A stretch of DNA of 7,304 bases from Flavobacteriaceae bacterium (GTDB taxonomy: Bacteria; Bacteroidota; Bacteroidia; Flavobacteriales; Flavobacteriaceae). Shown here piece by piece: positions 1 to 7,304 of this stretch; the stretch's first letter is position 1, and the number at the start of each line of letters is the position of its first letter. The stretch lies in contig JAESUF010000044.1 in the NCBI GenBank assembly GCA_016763215.1, forward strand, positions 1 through 7,304. The letters are read 5' to 3'. Both the position numbers and the translations under genes were made by a program. The notes beneath the pieces were generated by a model. It saw only the letters and a program-made list of their open reading frames with translations, made no database searches and had not been told where the DNA came from.

Positions 1-428
1 AATTTGGAGAACGTATTTCAAGAAATCAGTTGCTAATTTTACAAAAAGAAGCTTATTTAAACGAAGCTCAAAATTATGCAAATGGCACCTATTATATCGA
101 TAGTATCACCAGACAGTTAGCTGAGAAAGCTTTGGTTATATTTAAACAAATAGAAAATGGTGGCGGTTTTTTAAAACAATTAAAAAGCGGGATCATTCAA
201 AAGAAAATCAATGAAAGTGCTCAAAAAGAGCAGAATCAATTTAACAATAAACAGATTATCTTGTTAGGTACCAATAAATTACCTAACAAAGAGGATAAAA
301 TGAAAGACAACCTTCAAATTTATCCTTTTTTAAAAAAGAACAACTCGAAAACATTAATTCCCCCAATCCTCAAGGTAAGGCTCTCTGAGCAACAAGAAAA
401 ACATCGATTGGAAACGGAATTATTATGA
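1..428 (+). CDS. mutA: Methylmalonyl-CoA mutase small (beta) subunit, C-terminal part (5' truncated by window edge)
   Basis: The reading frame is open from base 3 (F-G-E-R-I-S-R-N-Q...) to the TGA at 426-428, giving about 141 residues of the C-terminus; the real start lies upstream. The segments around ISRNQ, GTYYIDSITRQLAEKAL, FKQIENGGGFL and LLGTNKLPN match the end of the TIM-barrel domain of methylmalonyl-CoA mutase small subunits. In this family the small subunit does not carry the active site but pairs with MutB to form the adenosylcobalamin-dependent enzyme in the cytoplasm. After the GTNK motif only about 50 residues remain, so there is no C-terminal cobalamin-domain fold, degenerate or otherwise, as seen in actinobacterial MutA; a short form is what I would expect in Bacteroidota. 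The stop overlaps the next start as ATGA. The TTG at 30-32 is an internal leucine codon, not a start. Confidence 0.9.
   Translation, partial: FGERISRNQLLILQKEAYLNEAQNYANGTYYIDSITRQLAEKALVIFKQIENGGGFLKQLKSGIIQKKINESAQKEQNQFNNKQIILLGTNKLPNKEDKMKDNLQIYPFLKKNNSKTLIPPILKVRLSEQQEKHRLETELL
261..289. repeat. Perfect 10-bp inverted repeat inside mutA
   Basis: TTGTTAGGTA at 261-270 is exactly reverse-complemented by TACCTAACAA at 280-289, with a 9-base loop. It lies within codons for the conserved LLGTNKLPN segment. No T-run follows, so it does not look like an intrinsic terminator. It could form an mRNA hairpin about 135 bases before the next start, or be chance in an AT-rich sequence. Confidence 0.5.
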
Positions 429-748
429 CACTAAAAAACAGTAAAATTATTCATCTGAAGAAGATTCAGAAACAAAAACTTAAGGAAATCGAACAGTCGA
501 AAAAAAGAATGTGGAAGCATTTATTATGGCTAACTATAGCAATAAGTGGATTTGTGCTATACTGTCTAGATGATTCTTACCTTTTATTTGGCAGTGTTAC
601 AAATTTCATTTTTTTTACATATGGATTTCTATTAGTCATATCTATTGTATATTTCTCCTTTGTTCAGCAACAACAAAATAAGAAAACGAAAGAAATAAAA
701 ACAATTAAAGTCAAGTTGTACAACTTAATGAAATTAGACGATGCCTAG
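425..748 (+). CDS. Small two-helix membrane protein of unknown function between mutA and mutB
   Basis: This 107-residue protein is not one I recognise. It has a strongly basic, lysine-rich N-terminus (residues 4-32) with helix or coiled-coil character, then two hydrophobic helices at about residues 33-48 and 53-80. A short acidic turn (DD at 49-50) separates them, and a basic Gln/Lys-rich tail follows (81-107). The positive charge at both ends predicts a hairpin with both termini in the cytoplasm. There is no signal peptidase site, metal motif or catalytic motif. The ATG at 425 overlaps the mutA stop by 4 bases (ATGA), and the gene's TAG at 746-748 lies 8 bases inside mutB, so its translation is probably coupled to both. 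That tight packing is the main evidence that it is a real gene; a role with the mutase is only inference from position. Confidence 0.8.
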   Translation: MTLKNSKIIHLKKIQKQKLKEIEQSKKRMWKHLLWLTIAISGFVLYCLDDSYLLFGSVTNFIFFTYGFLLVISIVYFSFVQQQQNKKTKEIKTIKVKLYNLMKLDDA

Positions 749-2807
749 AAAGAGCGTACAAAATTTAACCTTAGATTTTTCTTCAAAAAAAGATCCTATA
801 GCCTACAATCATGAAGATTTTATTGCTGGCATAGCACCCAACTTAAGAGGTCCATATTCTACTATGTATGTAAGAAGGCCGTGGACTATTAGACAGTATG
901 CTGGTTTTTCTACAGCAGAAGAAAGTAATGCTTTCTACAGAAGAAACTTAGACGCTGGACAAAAAGGATTGTCTGTTGCTTTTGATCTAGCAACACATCG
1001 TGGTTATGATTCTGATCACGAACGAGTACAGGGTGATGTTGGAAAAGCAGGGGTTGCTATAGATTCTGCAGAAGACATGAAAATTTTATTTGATGGAATT
1101 CCGCTAGATAAAATGTCTGTGTCTATGACTATGAATGGAGCTGTCTTACCTATTCTTGCTTTTTATATTATTGCTGCAGAAGAACAAGGCGTATCACCTG
1201 AACAACTCTCAGGAACCATTCAGAATGATATTTTGAAGGAGTTTATGGTAAGAAACACCTATATCTACCCTCCTAGTCCTTCCATGAAAATTATTGCTGA
1301 TATTTTTGAATATACCAGTAAAAATATGCCGAAATTTAATTCTATTTCTATTTCCGGGTATCATATGCAGGAAGCTGGAGCTACATTGGAAATTGAATTA
1401 GCATACACCTTAGCAGATGGGTTGGAGTACCTTAAAAAAGGTTTAGAAGCTGGAATGGACATCGATTCATTTGCTCCAAGACTCTCTTTTTTCTGGGCAA
1501 TTGGTATGAATCATTTTACCGAAATTGCTAAAATGAGAGCAGCAAGAATGCTGTGGGCCAAGATTGTAAAACAATTCAACCCTAAGAACCTTAAGTCTTT
1601 AGCATTAAGAACCCATTGCCAAACAAGTGGATGGAGTTTAACAGAACAAGATCCTTTTAATAATGTTGCCAGAACTACTATTGAAGCGATGGCCGCAGAA
1701 TTTGGAGGAACCCAAAGCTTGCATACAAACGCACTCGATGAAGCCATTGCTTTGCCTACAGATTTCTCTGCAAGAATTGCTAGAAATACTCAAATATATT
1801 TACAAGAAGAAACTCAAATTACAAGAACAGTTGATCCTTGGGCTGGAAGTTTCCATGTAGAAAAATTGACGGAAGACATTGCAAACAAAGCATGGGAATT
1901 AATGCTTGAAGTTGAAGAACTAGGTGGAATGACCAAAGCAATTGAAAAAGGAATTCCTAAAATGCGCATTGAAGAAGCTGCTGCTAAAAAGCAAGCAAAA
2001 ATTGATAGTGGGCAAGATATTATCGTTGGCGTTAATAAATACCAGTTAAAAGAAGAAGATCCACTTCATATTTTAGAAGTAGATAATGAAGCTGTGAGAA
2101 AGTCTCAGATAAAACGACTAGATCACATAAAAGCGACTAGAAACACTGAAGAAGTACAAGCTAGATTAACTGATTTAACAGATGCAGCGAAATCAGGTAC
2201 AGGAAATTTATCAGATTTGGCAATAAAAGCAGCTAGAGATAGAGCTACCTTAGGCGAAATTTCTGATGCTTTGGAAGCTGTTTTCGGTAGGCATAAAGCA
2301 GTTCATAAAACCATATCTGGCGTGTATAGTAAAGAAATAAAAGACGACAAACTCTTCAAGAAAGCTTCTCAACTAGCAGATGAATTTGCTGAATTAGAGG
2401 GAAGAAGACCTCGAATTATGATTGCCAAACTAGGGCAAGATGGTCACGATAGAGGAGCCAAAGTAGTTGCTACCGGCTATGCTGATCTTGGTTTTGATGT
2501 AGATATTGGGCCTTTATTCCAAACTCCTAAGGAAGCGACCAAGCAAGCAATTGAAAATGATGTTCATATTTTAGGGATCTCATCTTTAGCTGCTGGTCAC
2601 AAAACATTAGTTCCTCAAGTGATTGAAGAATTAAAAAATTATGGAAGAGAAGATATTATGGTAATCGTGGGAGGTGTTATTCCTGCACAAGATTATCAAT
2701 TCTTATTTGATGCTGGAGCCGTAGGTGTTTTTGGTCCTGGAACCAAAATTGCACAAGCTGCTATTGACATGATTACTATTTTAATTGATTCTGTGGAAGA
2801 ATCTTAG
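741..2807 (+). CDS. mutB: Methylmalonyl-CoA mutase large (alpha, catalytic) subunit
   Basis: This 688-residue cytoplasmic enzyme interconverts (R)-methylmalonyl-CoA and succinyl-CoA with adenosylcobalamin, linking propionyl-CoA metabolism to the TCA cycle. An N-terminal TIM barrel (about residues 40-520) is followed by a linker and a flavodoxin-like cobalamin domain (about 555-680). Residues aligning with the well-studied Propionibacterium enzyme are all present: Tyr53 (Y89) in WTIRQYAG, Gln161 (Q197), Arg171 (R207), Tyr207-His208 (Y243-H244) in SGYHMQEAG, and the base-off cobalamin motif DxHxxG at Asp567-His569-Gly572, with Lys563 (K604). GGVIPAQD near the C-terminus is also typical. The start is fixed: in-frame stops lie at 726, 729 and 735, so ATG 741 is the first possible one. 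This makes the N-terminus shorter than usual; the family's KPLY-type segment is missing. There is no strong ribosome-binding site, and the 8-base overlap with the preceding gene suggests coupling. The enzyme appears fully active. scpA/sbm is an alternative name. Confidence 0.97.
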   Translation: MPRKSVQNLTLDFSSKKDPIAYNHEDFIAGIAPNLRGPYSTMYVRRPWTIRQYAGFSTAEESNAFYRRNLDAGQKGLSVAFDLATHRGYDSDHERVQGDVGKAGVAIDSAEDMKILFDGIPLDKMSVSMTMNGAVLPILAFYIIAAEEQGVSPEQLSGTIQNDILKEFMVRNTYIYPPSPSMKIIADIFEYTSKNMPKFNSISISGYHMQEAGATLEIELAYTLADGLEYLKKGLEAGMDIDSFAPRLSFFWAIGMNHFTEIAKMRAARMLWAKIVKQFNPKNLKSLALRTHCQTSGWSLTEQDPFNNVARTTIEAMAAEFGGTQSLHTNALDEAIALPTDFSARIARNTQIYLQEETQITRTVDPWAGSFHVEKLTEDIANKAWELMLEVEELGGMTKAIEKGIPKMRIEEAAAKKQAKIDSGQDIIVGVNKYQLKEEDPLHILEVDNEAVRKSQIKRLDHIKATRNTEEVQARLTDLTDAAKSGTGNLSDLAIKAARDRATLGEISDALEAVFGRHKAVHKTISGVYSKEIKDDKLFKKASQLADEFAELEGRRPRIMIAKLGQDGHDRGAKVVATGYADLGFDVDIGPLFQTPKEATKQAIENDVHILGISSLAAGHKTLVPQVIEELKNYGREDIMVIVGGVIPAQDYQFLFDAGAVGVFGPGTKIAQAAIDMITILIDSVEES

Positions 2808-2839
2808 TATCTTTTACTCTTAATTTTCAACTTTCCAAA

Positions 2840-4279
2840 ATGAGACGTACATTATTAACACTATTGATACTTTTTGTATCAGTAAATTCCTATGCTCAAA
2901 AAGGGCTATCAAAAAACAAAAAAGCGCTACTTGCCTCAGTAGAAAAACACAAAAAGGAACTCATTCGAATTAGTGACAACATCTGGAACCTTGCAGAAAC
3001 AGCCTTCGAAGAAACTAAATCTTCTGAAATCTTAGCAAGTTATGCGGAACAACAAGGTTTTAGCATAGAAAGAGGTGTTGCTGGAATGCCCACTGCTTTT
3101 GTTGCTACATATGGTTCTGGATCTCCAGTAATTAGTGTTTTGGGCGAATTTGATGCACTGCCTGGTATTTCACAGAAAGCACAACCAACAAAAGCTCCTT
3201 TACATGAAGGAGCACCTGGACATGGTTGTGGTCATAATTTATTTGGAGCGGGAAGTTTAGGCGCAGCTATTGCCATCAAGGAGCTTATTCAAAAAGGAAA
3301 AATTAAAGGAACTATAAAGTTCTTTGGTACACCTTCCGAAGAAAAATTCTTTGGAAAAATTTGGATGGTGAATGCTGGTCTGTGGAATGATGTAGACGTA
3401 AATATTAGCTGGCATCCTTCTGCAAAGACAGAAGCCGATGTACAAAGCTCTTTGGCTTTAGTTGATTTTAAAGTAGAATTTTTTGGACAGGCTGCTCATG
3501 CAGCAGCAGACCCATGGAATGGACGTAGTGCTTCCGACGCGCTTGAGTTGTATGCCTCTGGAATTAATTATTACAGAGAACATGTAAAACCGACAGTGCG
3601 TATGCACTATCATATTCAAGATGGCGGACAAGTAGTAAATGTTGTTCCTGATTATTCTAGAATTTGGGTTCGAGTTAGAGATAGCAAAAGAGCTGGTATG
3701 CTGCCCGTATATGAGCGAGTAAAAGAAATGGCTAAAGGAGCTGCTATTTTAGCGAACGTTGACTATAAAGTTTCGCTAATATCGGGAATCTATGAGGTTT
3801 TAGTGAATCGTGAAGGAGGAAAAATCATGCAGCAAAATTTAGAACTTCTAGGACCAATAACATATACCGATGAAGAAATAACTTTCGGAAAGAAAATTCA
3901 AGAAGTCACTAAGAAAAAACAAGTAGGAATGGATGTTTCCATAAAACCTCTTGCCGCAACTAAAGAAAATCCAGGAGGAGGATCTACCGATGTTGGTGAT
4001 GTTAGTTGGAACGTTGCTAATATTAACCTAAAAGTCACAACAGCTCCAAAAGATACTCCTTGGCATTCATGGGCAGTTGTAGCTTGCGGAGGAATGAGTA
4101 TTGGTCATAAAGGAATGATCTATTCATCAAAAGCAATGTCGATGACCATGTTAGATTTATTTGAAAGCCCCGAATTGGTAAAAAAGATAAAAGCTGAGTA
4201 TAAAGAACGAAAAGGTAACGAAGTTTATAAGGCAATTATCCCCGAAGGACCTCCACCAATCCCTACACAAAAGAAATAA
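2840..4279 (+). CDS. Secreted M20-family metallo-amidohydrolase, AbgB-like
   Basis: This 479-residue protein resembles AbgB, the aminobenzoyl-glutamate utilisation subunit (about 480 residues), in the M20 dizinc peptidase/amidohydrolase family. Visible motifs are GEFDALPG (Asp105), PGHGCGHN (His128, Cys130, His132), GTPSEE (Glu167-Glu168, the catalytic base/metal-ligand pair), WHP (His192), AAHAAADPWNGRSASDA (about 219-234, dimerisation lid domain), GSTDVGDVSW (381-390) and PWHSW (His409, probable last metal ligand). Unlike cytoplasmic E. coli AbgB, it begins with a Sec signal peptide: MRR, a hydrophobic core (5-15), then NSYA|QKG, with probable cleavage after Ala19, so it should act in the periplasm or outside. 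The substrate is unknown; family members hydrolyse acyl- or aryl-amino-acid amide bonds. A proline-rich tail (PEGPPPIP) ends the protein. The gene follows mutB by 32 bases with no clear promoter between and is followed by a strong terminator, so it is probably the last gene of the mut operon. Confidence 0.88.
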   Translation: MRRTLLTLLILFVSVNSYAQKGLSKNKKALLASVEKHKKELIRISDNIWNLAETAFEETKSSEILASYAEQQGFSIERGVAGMPTAFVATYGSGSPVISVLGEFDALPGISQKAQPTKAPLHEGAPGHGCGHNLFGAGSLGAAIAIKELIQKGKIKGTIKFFGTPSEEKFFGKIWMVNAGLWNDVDVNISWHPSAKTEADVQSSLALVDFKVEFFGQAAHAAADPWNGRSASDALELYASGINYYREHVKPTVRMHYHIQDGGQVVNVVPDYSRIWVRVRDSKRAGMLPVYERVKEMAKGAAILANVDYKVSLISGIYEVLVNREGGKIMQQNLELLGPITYTDEEITFGKKIQEVTKKKQVGMDVSIKPLAATKENPGGGSTDVGDVSWNVANINLKVTTAPKDTPWHSWAVVACGGMSIGHKGMIYSSKAMSMTMLDLFESPELVKKIKAEYKERKGNEVYKAIIPEGPPPIPTQKK

Positions 4280-4283
4280 AAAC

Positions 4284-4321
4284 AAAAACCCTTATTGATA
4301 CACAATTAATAAGGGTTTTTT
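4284..4321 (+). terminator. Rho-independent terminator after the amidohydrolase gene
   Basis: A perfect 13-bp inverted repeat has arms AAAAACCCTTATT at 4284-4296 and AATAAGGGTTTTT at 4308-4320, with an 11-base loop. The right arm runs into six consecutive T residues (4316-4321). It starts 5 bases after the preceding stop codon and separates the mut unit from the downstream cytochrome gene. The A-run at the left means it could also work on the other strand, but no convergent gene is present. Confidence 0.92.
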
Positions 4322-4366
4322 GCATCTAAAAAAAAAATATCCATCTCTTTTTAAATGTTTAATCCG

Positions 4367-4374
4367 TATTTTTG
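4367..4374 (+). promoter_or_regulatory. Probable Bacteroidota-type promoter (-7 element) for the CcsBA gene
   Basis: TATTTTTG matches the Bacteroidota -7 consensus TAnnTTTG exactly and lies 27 bases upstream of the ATG at 4402, which would give a short leader of about 20 bases. A run of ten A residues at 4328-4337 sits where an UP-like element would be. No TTG/TTTG -33 element is seen at the expected spacing, only a T-rich stretch (4348-4352), so the promoter is an inference. The 122-base gap holds nothing else apart from the terminator. Confidence 0.55.
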
Positions 4375-4401
4375 TATCACTTTTTAAAAGCCTCTTTTCG
4401 G

Positions 4402-7304
4402 ATGAAAAAAATCTTCGATATTCTCTACTCAACACGTTTAATGGCCACTCTTTTTATTGCTTTCGCAACATCAATGGCAGTCGCAACATTTATAGAAAAT
4501 GATTACGGAACTCAAACAGCAAAAGCACTAGTTTATAATGCTTGGTGGTTTGAAGCTATGATGGTCTTTTTTGTAATTAATTTCTTTGGAAACATTTTCA
4601 AATACAAATTACTTAGAAAAGAAAAATGGCCTGTTTTAATGTTTCACTTAGCGTTCCTATTCATCTTAATTGGTGCTGGTACTACTCGATATATTGGGTA
4701 TGAAGGAATAATGATTATTAATGAAGGAGAAACAACCAATCAGTATTTATCTGAAACTACCTACATCAATGTTGTTGTAGATAACAATAGTGAGCAAAAA
4801 ACTTTTCATAAAAAAACATTATTCTCAGCCAAAGGAGGAAATAACTGGAGTTTTAGCGATGACTTTAGAGGGAAGGATTTCTCTCTCAAGTTAACAAATT
4901 ACATTCCATGGGCAGAAGAGAAATTAGTTGAAAATGAAAATGGAAGTGACTACTTATTTTTAGTTGAGTCTAGTAGTGGTTCTCGCCATGAGCATTATAT
5001 CAAAAAAGGAAAAATAAAAAACATTCACGGTGTTTTAGTTGGTTTTGAAGCGGCAGGCAATAGCGGAACTATTAATATTTTTAGAGAAGATGGAAGTTTA
5101 CGCCTCTTAACTAAATCAGGAGGAAATTGGTTAAGAATGGCTGATCAAAAGAGAGGTGTTGTTACCAAAGACAGTCTACAACATCTGCAATTAAGATCCT
5201 TATACCAAATAGCGGGATTGCCTTTTGTAATTCCAGATCCAATCAAAAAAGGGGAATTAAAAACGGTTAGCGCAGAAAAAAAAGATGACAAGAAATTAGA
5301 TGTTCTCATCTTGGATATTACTGTTGGTGGAGAAACACAGCAAGTAGAATTGGTTGGCGGACAATACAACTCACAGAATTCTAAAAAAATCACACTAAAC
5401 GGACTGAACTTTAGAATGCTGTATGGTTCTAAAGTCTTAGAAACTCCTTTTGAAGTGAAGCTAAACGATTTCCAGTTAGAAAAATACCCTGGGTCTGAAA
5501 GTGCAGCATCCTTTGCAAGTGAAGTAACTGTGATTGATGGTAATGATGTTTTTGACTATCGAATTTTCATGAACCATATCCTAGACCATAAAGGCTATAA
5601 ATTTTTCCAATCTAGTTATGATCTATCAGGGGAAGTTGAGCAAACTCGCCTGTCTGTGAATCATGATTTTTGGGGAACACTCGTCACCTATATTGGATAT
5701 TCACTTCTATATACTGGTTTGATTTGCATCTTATTCGCAAAGCATACTCGTTTTGATCATTTGAAAAAAACATTGACTAAAATTAAAAAGAAAAAAGCTG
5801 CATTAAGTCTTTTAGCTGGACTCTTACTTTCTGTACCTTCCTTTGCCCAAAGTGACACCAATCATCTCAATAAAAAAATTACTGATCAGCAAATAGATTC
5901 TGTCTTAAAAGCGAACATTATTGATTTAGCACATGCAGAAGAGTTCAATAAGTTAATTATCCAGGATGTAGGAGGTCGTATGAAGCCTGCTCACACATTT
6001 GCTTCTGAATTGGTTCGAAAAGTAAGTCAGCAAGAAACATTCAACGGAATGGAACCTAGTCAGGTACTACTTTCTATTATTGAAAATTCTAGATTGTGGT
6101 TTAACGTTCCCTTTATTTATATAGAAAAAGGAAACACACAAATAAGAGAAGTTATTGGAGTTCGTAAAGATGCAACACATGCATCATTAGCAGACTTCTA
6201 TGATGAAAGAGGTGTTTCTAAAGTAGCTAAATTTGTTGGCGATGCTCAGAAAAAAAATATTAAAAATAAATTTGAAAAGGACGTTATTAAAATAGAACGA
6301 CGTATTTACTTATTCTCCCAAGCCTTAAGTCTAAGCATCCTGCGTATATACCCAGTTCTTGGAGGAGAAAATAACAAATGGATTTCACTGCCTGAATCTG
6401 CAAGATCTAACCACAAAGGAAAAGATTCTCTTTTTGTGAAGCAGTCTTTACCTGTTTATATTCAGTTGCTACAAGTTGCCAAGAAAACAGGAGACTATAA
6501 CGAAGCTGATAAAATGTTAGAGGGCATCATAAAATTTCAAAAGAAATTTGGAGCTGAACTATATCCAAAACAAAACAAAATTGATTTAGAGATTGCTTAT
6601 AACAAATCAAGTATTTTTAAAAAGCTTTCTAAATATTATGGGTTTGTTAGTTTGTTTTTGATCGTTTTTGTGATTGTGCAAATCTTTAATGACAAAAAAT
6701 GGATACGATATGCTGTTAAAGGGCTTATAGGTATCGCAATTTTACTCTTTATTGTTCATATTCTTGGTTTAGCAAGTCGATGGTATATAAGTGGTAACGC
6801 TCCATGGAGTAATGCGTACGAATCTATTATTTATGTGGCATGGGCACTGATGCTATTTGGACTATTCATAGGGAGGAAATCTTCCTTAACTATTGCTGCC
6901 ACTACATTTCTAACGGCCATTGTCCTTGCTTTTGCACACCAGAATTGGTTGGATCCAGAAATCGCGAATCTTCAACCCGTACTAAACTCTTGGTGGTTAT
7001 TAGTCCATGTTTCTATTATTGTTGCTAGTTACGGGCCTTTTTCTTTAGGAATGATCTTAGGGATTGTAGCCCTCTTCTTAACCGTTTTTACAAATAGTAA
7101 AAACAAAAAGAAAATGGAATTGAATATTAAAGAGATTACAGCAATTAATGAAATGGCAATAACCATTGGTTTAATTATGCTAACGATTGGTAATTTCTTA
7201 GGAGGTATGTGGGCAAACGAAAGTTGGGGACGATATTGGGGCTGGGATCCTAAAGAAACATGGGCATTAATTAGTATAATGATTTATGCTTTTGTTATAC
7301 ACAT
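4402..7304 (+). CDS. ccsA: Fused ResB-CcsA (CcsBA) System II cytochrome c synthase, 3' truncated by window edge
   Basis: The frame is open from ATG 4402 to the window end, with 967 complete codons and no stop; related Bacteroidota proteins run to roughly 1,050-1,080 residues. The protein carries heme across the inner membrane and attaches it to CXXCH motifs of apocytochromes c. The ResB part has three N-terminal helices (about 13-30, 49-66, 76-94), a periplasmic domain (about 97-422) and a fourth helix (about 424-447). A signal-peptide-like segment (466-484, ending SFAQ) leads into a second periplasmic region (about 485-742) containing QDVGGRMKP (521-529), as in Bacteroidota homologues. The CcsA part begins near 746 with multiple helices and holds the heme-handling WWD domain, WANESWGRYWGWDPKETW (937-954). 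Heme ligands, placed by comparison with Helicobacter CcsBA, are TM-His1 = His82, P-His1 = His869 (SWWLLVH) and TM-His2 = His967, the last residue seen. P-His2 lies outside. No in-frame ATG precedes 4402 after the stop at 4327. resB/ccsB are names for the first half. Confidence 0.95.
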   Translation, partial: MKKIFDILYSTRLMATLFIAFATSMAVATFIENDYGTQTAKALVYNAWWFEAMMVFFVINFFGNIFKYKLLRKEKWPVLMFHLAFLFILIGAGTTRYIGYEGIMIINEGETTNQYLSETTYINVVVDNNSEQKTFHKKTLFSAKGGNNWSFSDDFRGKDFSLKLTNYIPWAEEKLVENENGSDYLFLVESSSGSRHEHYIKKGKIKNIHGVLVGFEAAGNSGTINIFREDGSLRLLTKSGGNWLRMADQKRGVVTKDSLQHLQLRSLYQIAGLPFVIPDPIKKGELKTVSAEKKDDKKLDVLILDITVGGETQQVELVGGQYNSQNSKKITLNGLNFRMLYGSKVLETPFEVKLNDFQLEKYPGSESAASFASEVTVIDGNDVFDYRIFMNHILDHKGYKFFQSSYDLSGEVEQTRLSVNHDFWGTLVTYIGYSLLYTGLICILFAKHTRFDHLKKTLTKIKKKKAALSLLAGLLLSVPSFAQSDTNHLNKKITDQQIDSVLKANIIDLAHAEEFNKLIIQDVGGRMKPAHTFASELVRKVSQQETFNGMEPSQVLLSIIENSRLWFNVPFIYIEKGNTQIREVIGVRKDATHASLADFYDERGVSKVAKFVGDAQKKNIKNKFEKDVIKIERRIYLFSQALSLSILRIYPVLGGENNKWISLPESARSNHKGKDSLFVKQSLPVYIQLLQVAKKTGDYNEADKMLEGIIKFQKKFGAELYPKQNKIDLEIAYNKSSIFKKLSKYYGFVSLFLIVFVIVQIFNDKKWIRYAVKGLIGIAILLFIVHILGLASRWYISGNAPWSNAYESIIYVAWALMLFGLFIGRKSSLTIAATTFLTAIVLAFAHQNWLDPEIANLQPVLNSWWLLVHVSIIVASYGPFSLGMILGIVALFLTVFTNSKNKKKMELNIKEITAINEMAITIGLIMLTIGNFLGGMWANESWGRYWGWDPKETWALISIMIYAFVIH

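Noticed and set aside
30..32. TTG as a start for a separate 132-residue protein
   Set aside because: The same frame continues open upstream to base 3 with residues that match the mutase small subunit, so this is an internal leucine codon.
1511..1747. 78-residue - strand reading frame inside mutB
   Set aside because: It is antisense to the highly conserved barrel region of MutB, whose codons explain the sequence.
2787..2803. 6-bp hairpin (GATTCT/AGAATC) at the end of mutB as a terminator
   Set aside because: The stem is short and AU-rich, overlaps coding sequence, and no T-run follows directly. The next gene begins 32 bases after the stop, so read-through is more likely.
3257..3445. Short - strand reading frames inside the amidohydrolase gene (also 4035-4235)
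   Set aside because: Both are antisense to conserved M20 motifs and have no independent support.
4280..4401. Cobalamin or other riboswitch in the only sizeable intergenic gap
   Set aside because: The gap is 122 bases, mostly terminator, A-tract and promoter, with no room for or sign of a B12-box. A mutase riboswitch would in any case lie upstream of mutA, outside the window.
4320..4502. 60-residue + strand reading frame across the terminator and the start of CcsBA
   Set aside because: It begins inside the terminator T-run, overlaps the well-supported CcsBA N-terminus in another frame, and has no recognisable features.
5145..5393. 82-residue - strand reading frame
   Set aside because: It is fully antisense to the ResB periplasmic domain, is Cys/Ser/Pro-rich as expected of a shadow, and has no promoter or family resemblance.
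6840..7028. 62-residue + strand frame within CcsBA
   Set aside because: It is a shifted-frame shadow of the CcsA transmembrane region.

Overview
The window looks like ordinary core chromosome from an AT-rich member of the Bacteroidota, most likely Flavobacteriia. The evidence is the low GC content, a Bacteroidota-type promoter motif (TAnnTTTG) with no strong Shine-Dalgarno sequences, a signal peptide ending in A-Q, the mutA/mutB pair, and a giant fused ResB-CcsA cytochrome c synthase of the kind found in that phylum. All five genes lie on the + strand. There are no RNA genes, mobile elements, CRISPR arrays or phage remnants that I can see.

Region 1 (1-4321) reads as one transcription unit. 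It holds the 3' end of mutA (methylmalonyl-CoA mutase small subunit, 5' end outside the window), a 107-residue two-helix membrane protein that I do not recognise, mutB (methylmalonyl-CoA mutase large, catalytic subunit), and a secreted AbgB-like M20 metallo-amidohydrolase. The first three genes overlap by 4 and 8 bases, which suggests translational coupling. The amidohydrolase follows after 32 bases. A perfect 13-bp hairpin with a T-run closes the unit. The mutase interconverts succinyl-CoA and (R)-methylmalonyl-CoA using adenosylcobalamin. The amidohydrolase has no obvious metabolic link to it and may simply be co-transcribed.

Region 2 (4322-7304) starts with a 5' leader carrying a probable promoter, followed by one very long reading frame that stays open to the end of the window (967 complete codons). 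It encodes a fused ResB-CcsA (CcsBA) System II cytochrome c synthase. Three of the four heme-ligand histidines known for this family can be placed. The last complete residue in the window is the predicted second transmembrane histidine, so the fourth ligand and roughly the last 90 residues lie beyond the edge.

I found no convincing new biological system. The points most worth a second look are a signal-peptide-like segment and large extra periplasmic region in the middle of CcsBA, the unexplained small membrane protein wedged between the two mutase subunits, an unusually short MutB N-terminus fixed by in-frame stops, the export of an AbgB-type enzyme, and a perfect 10-bp inverted repeat inside mutA.
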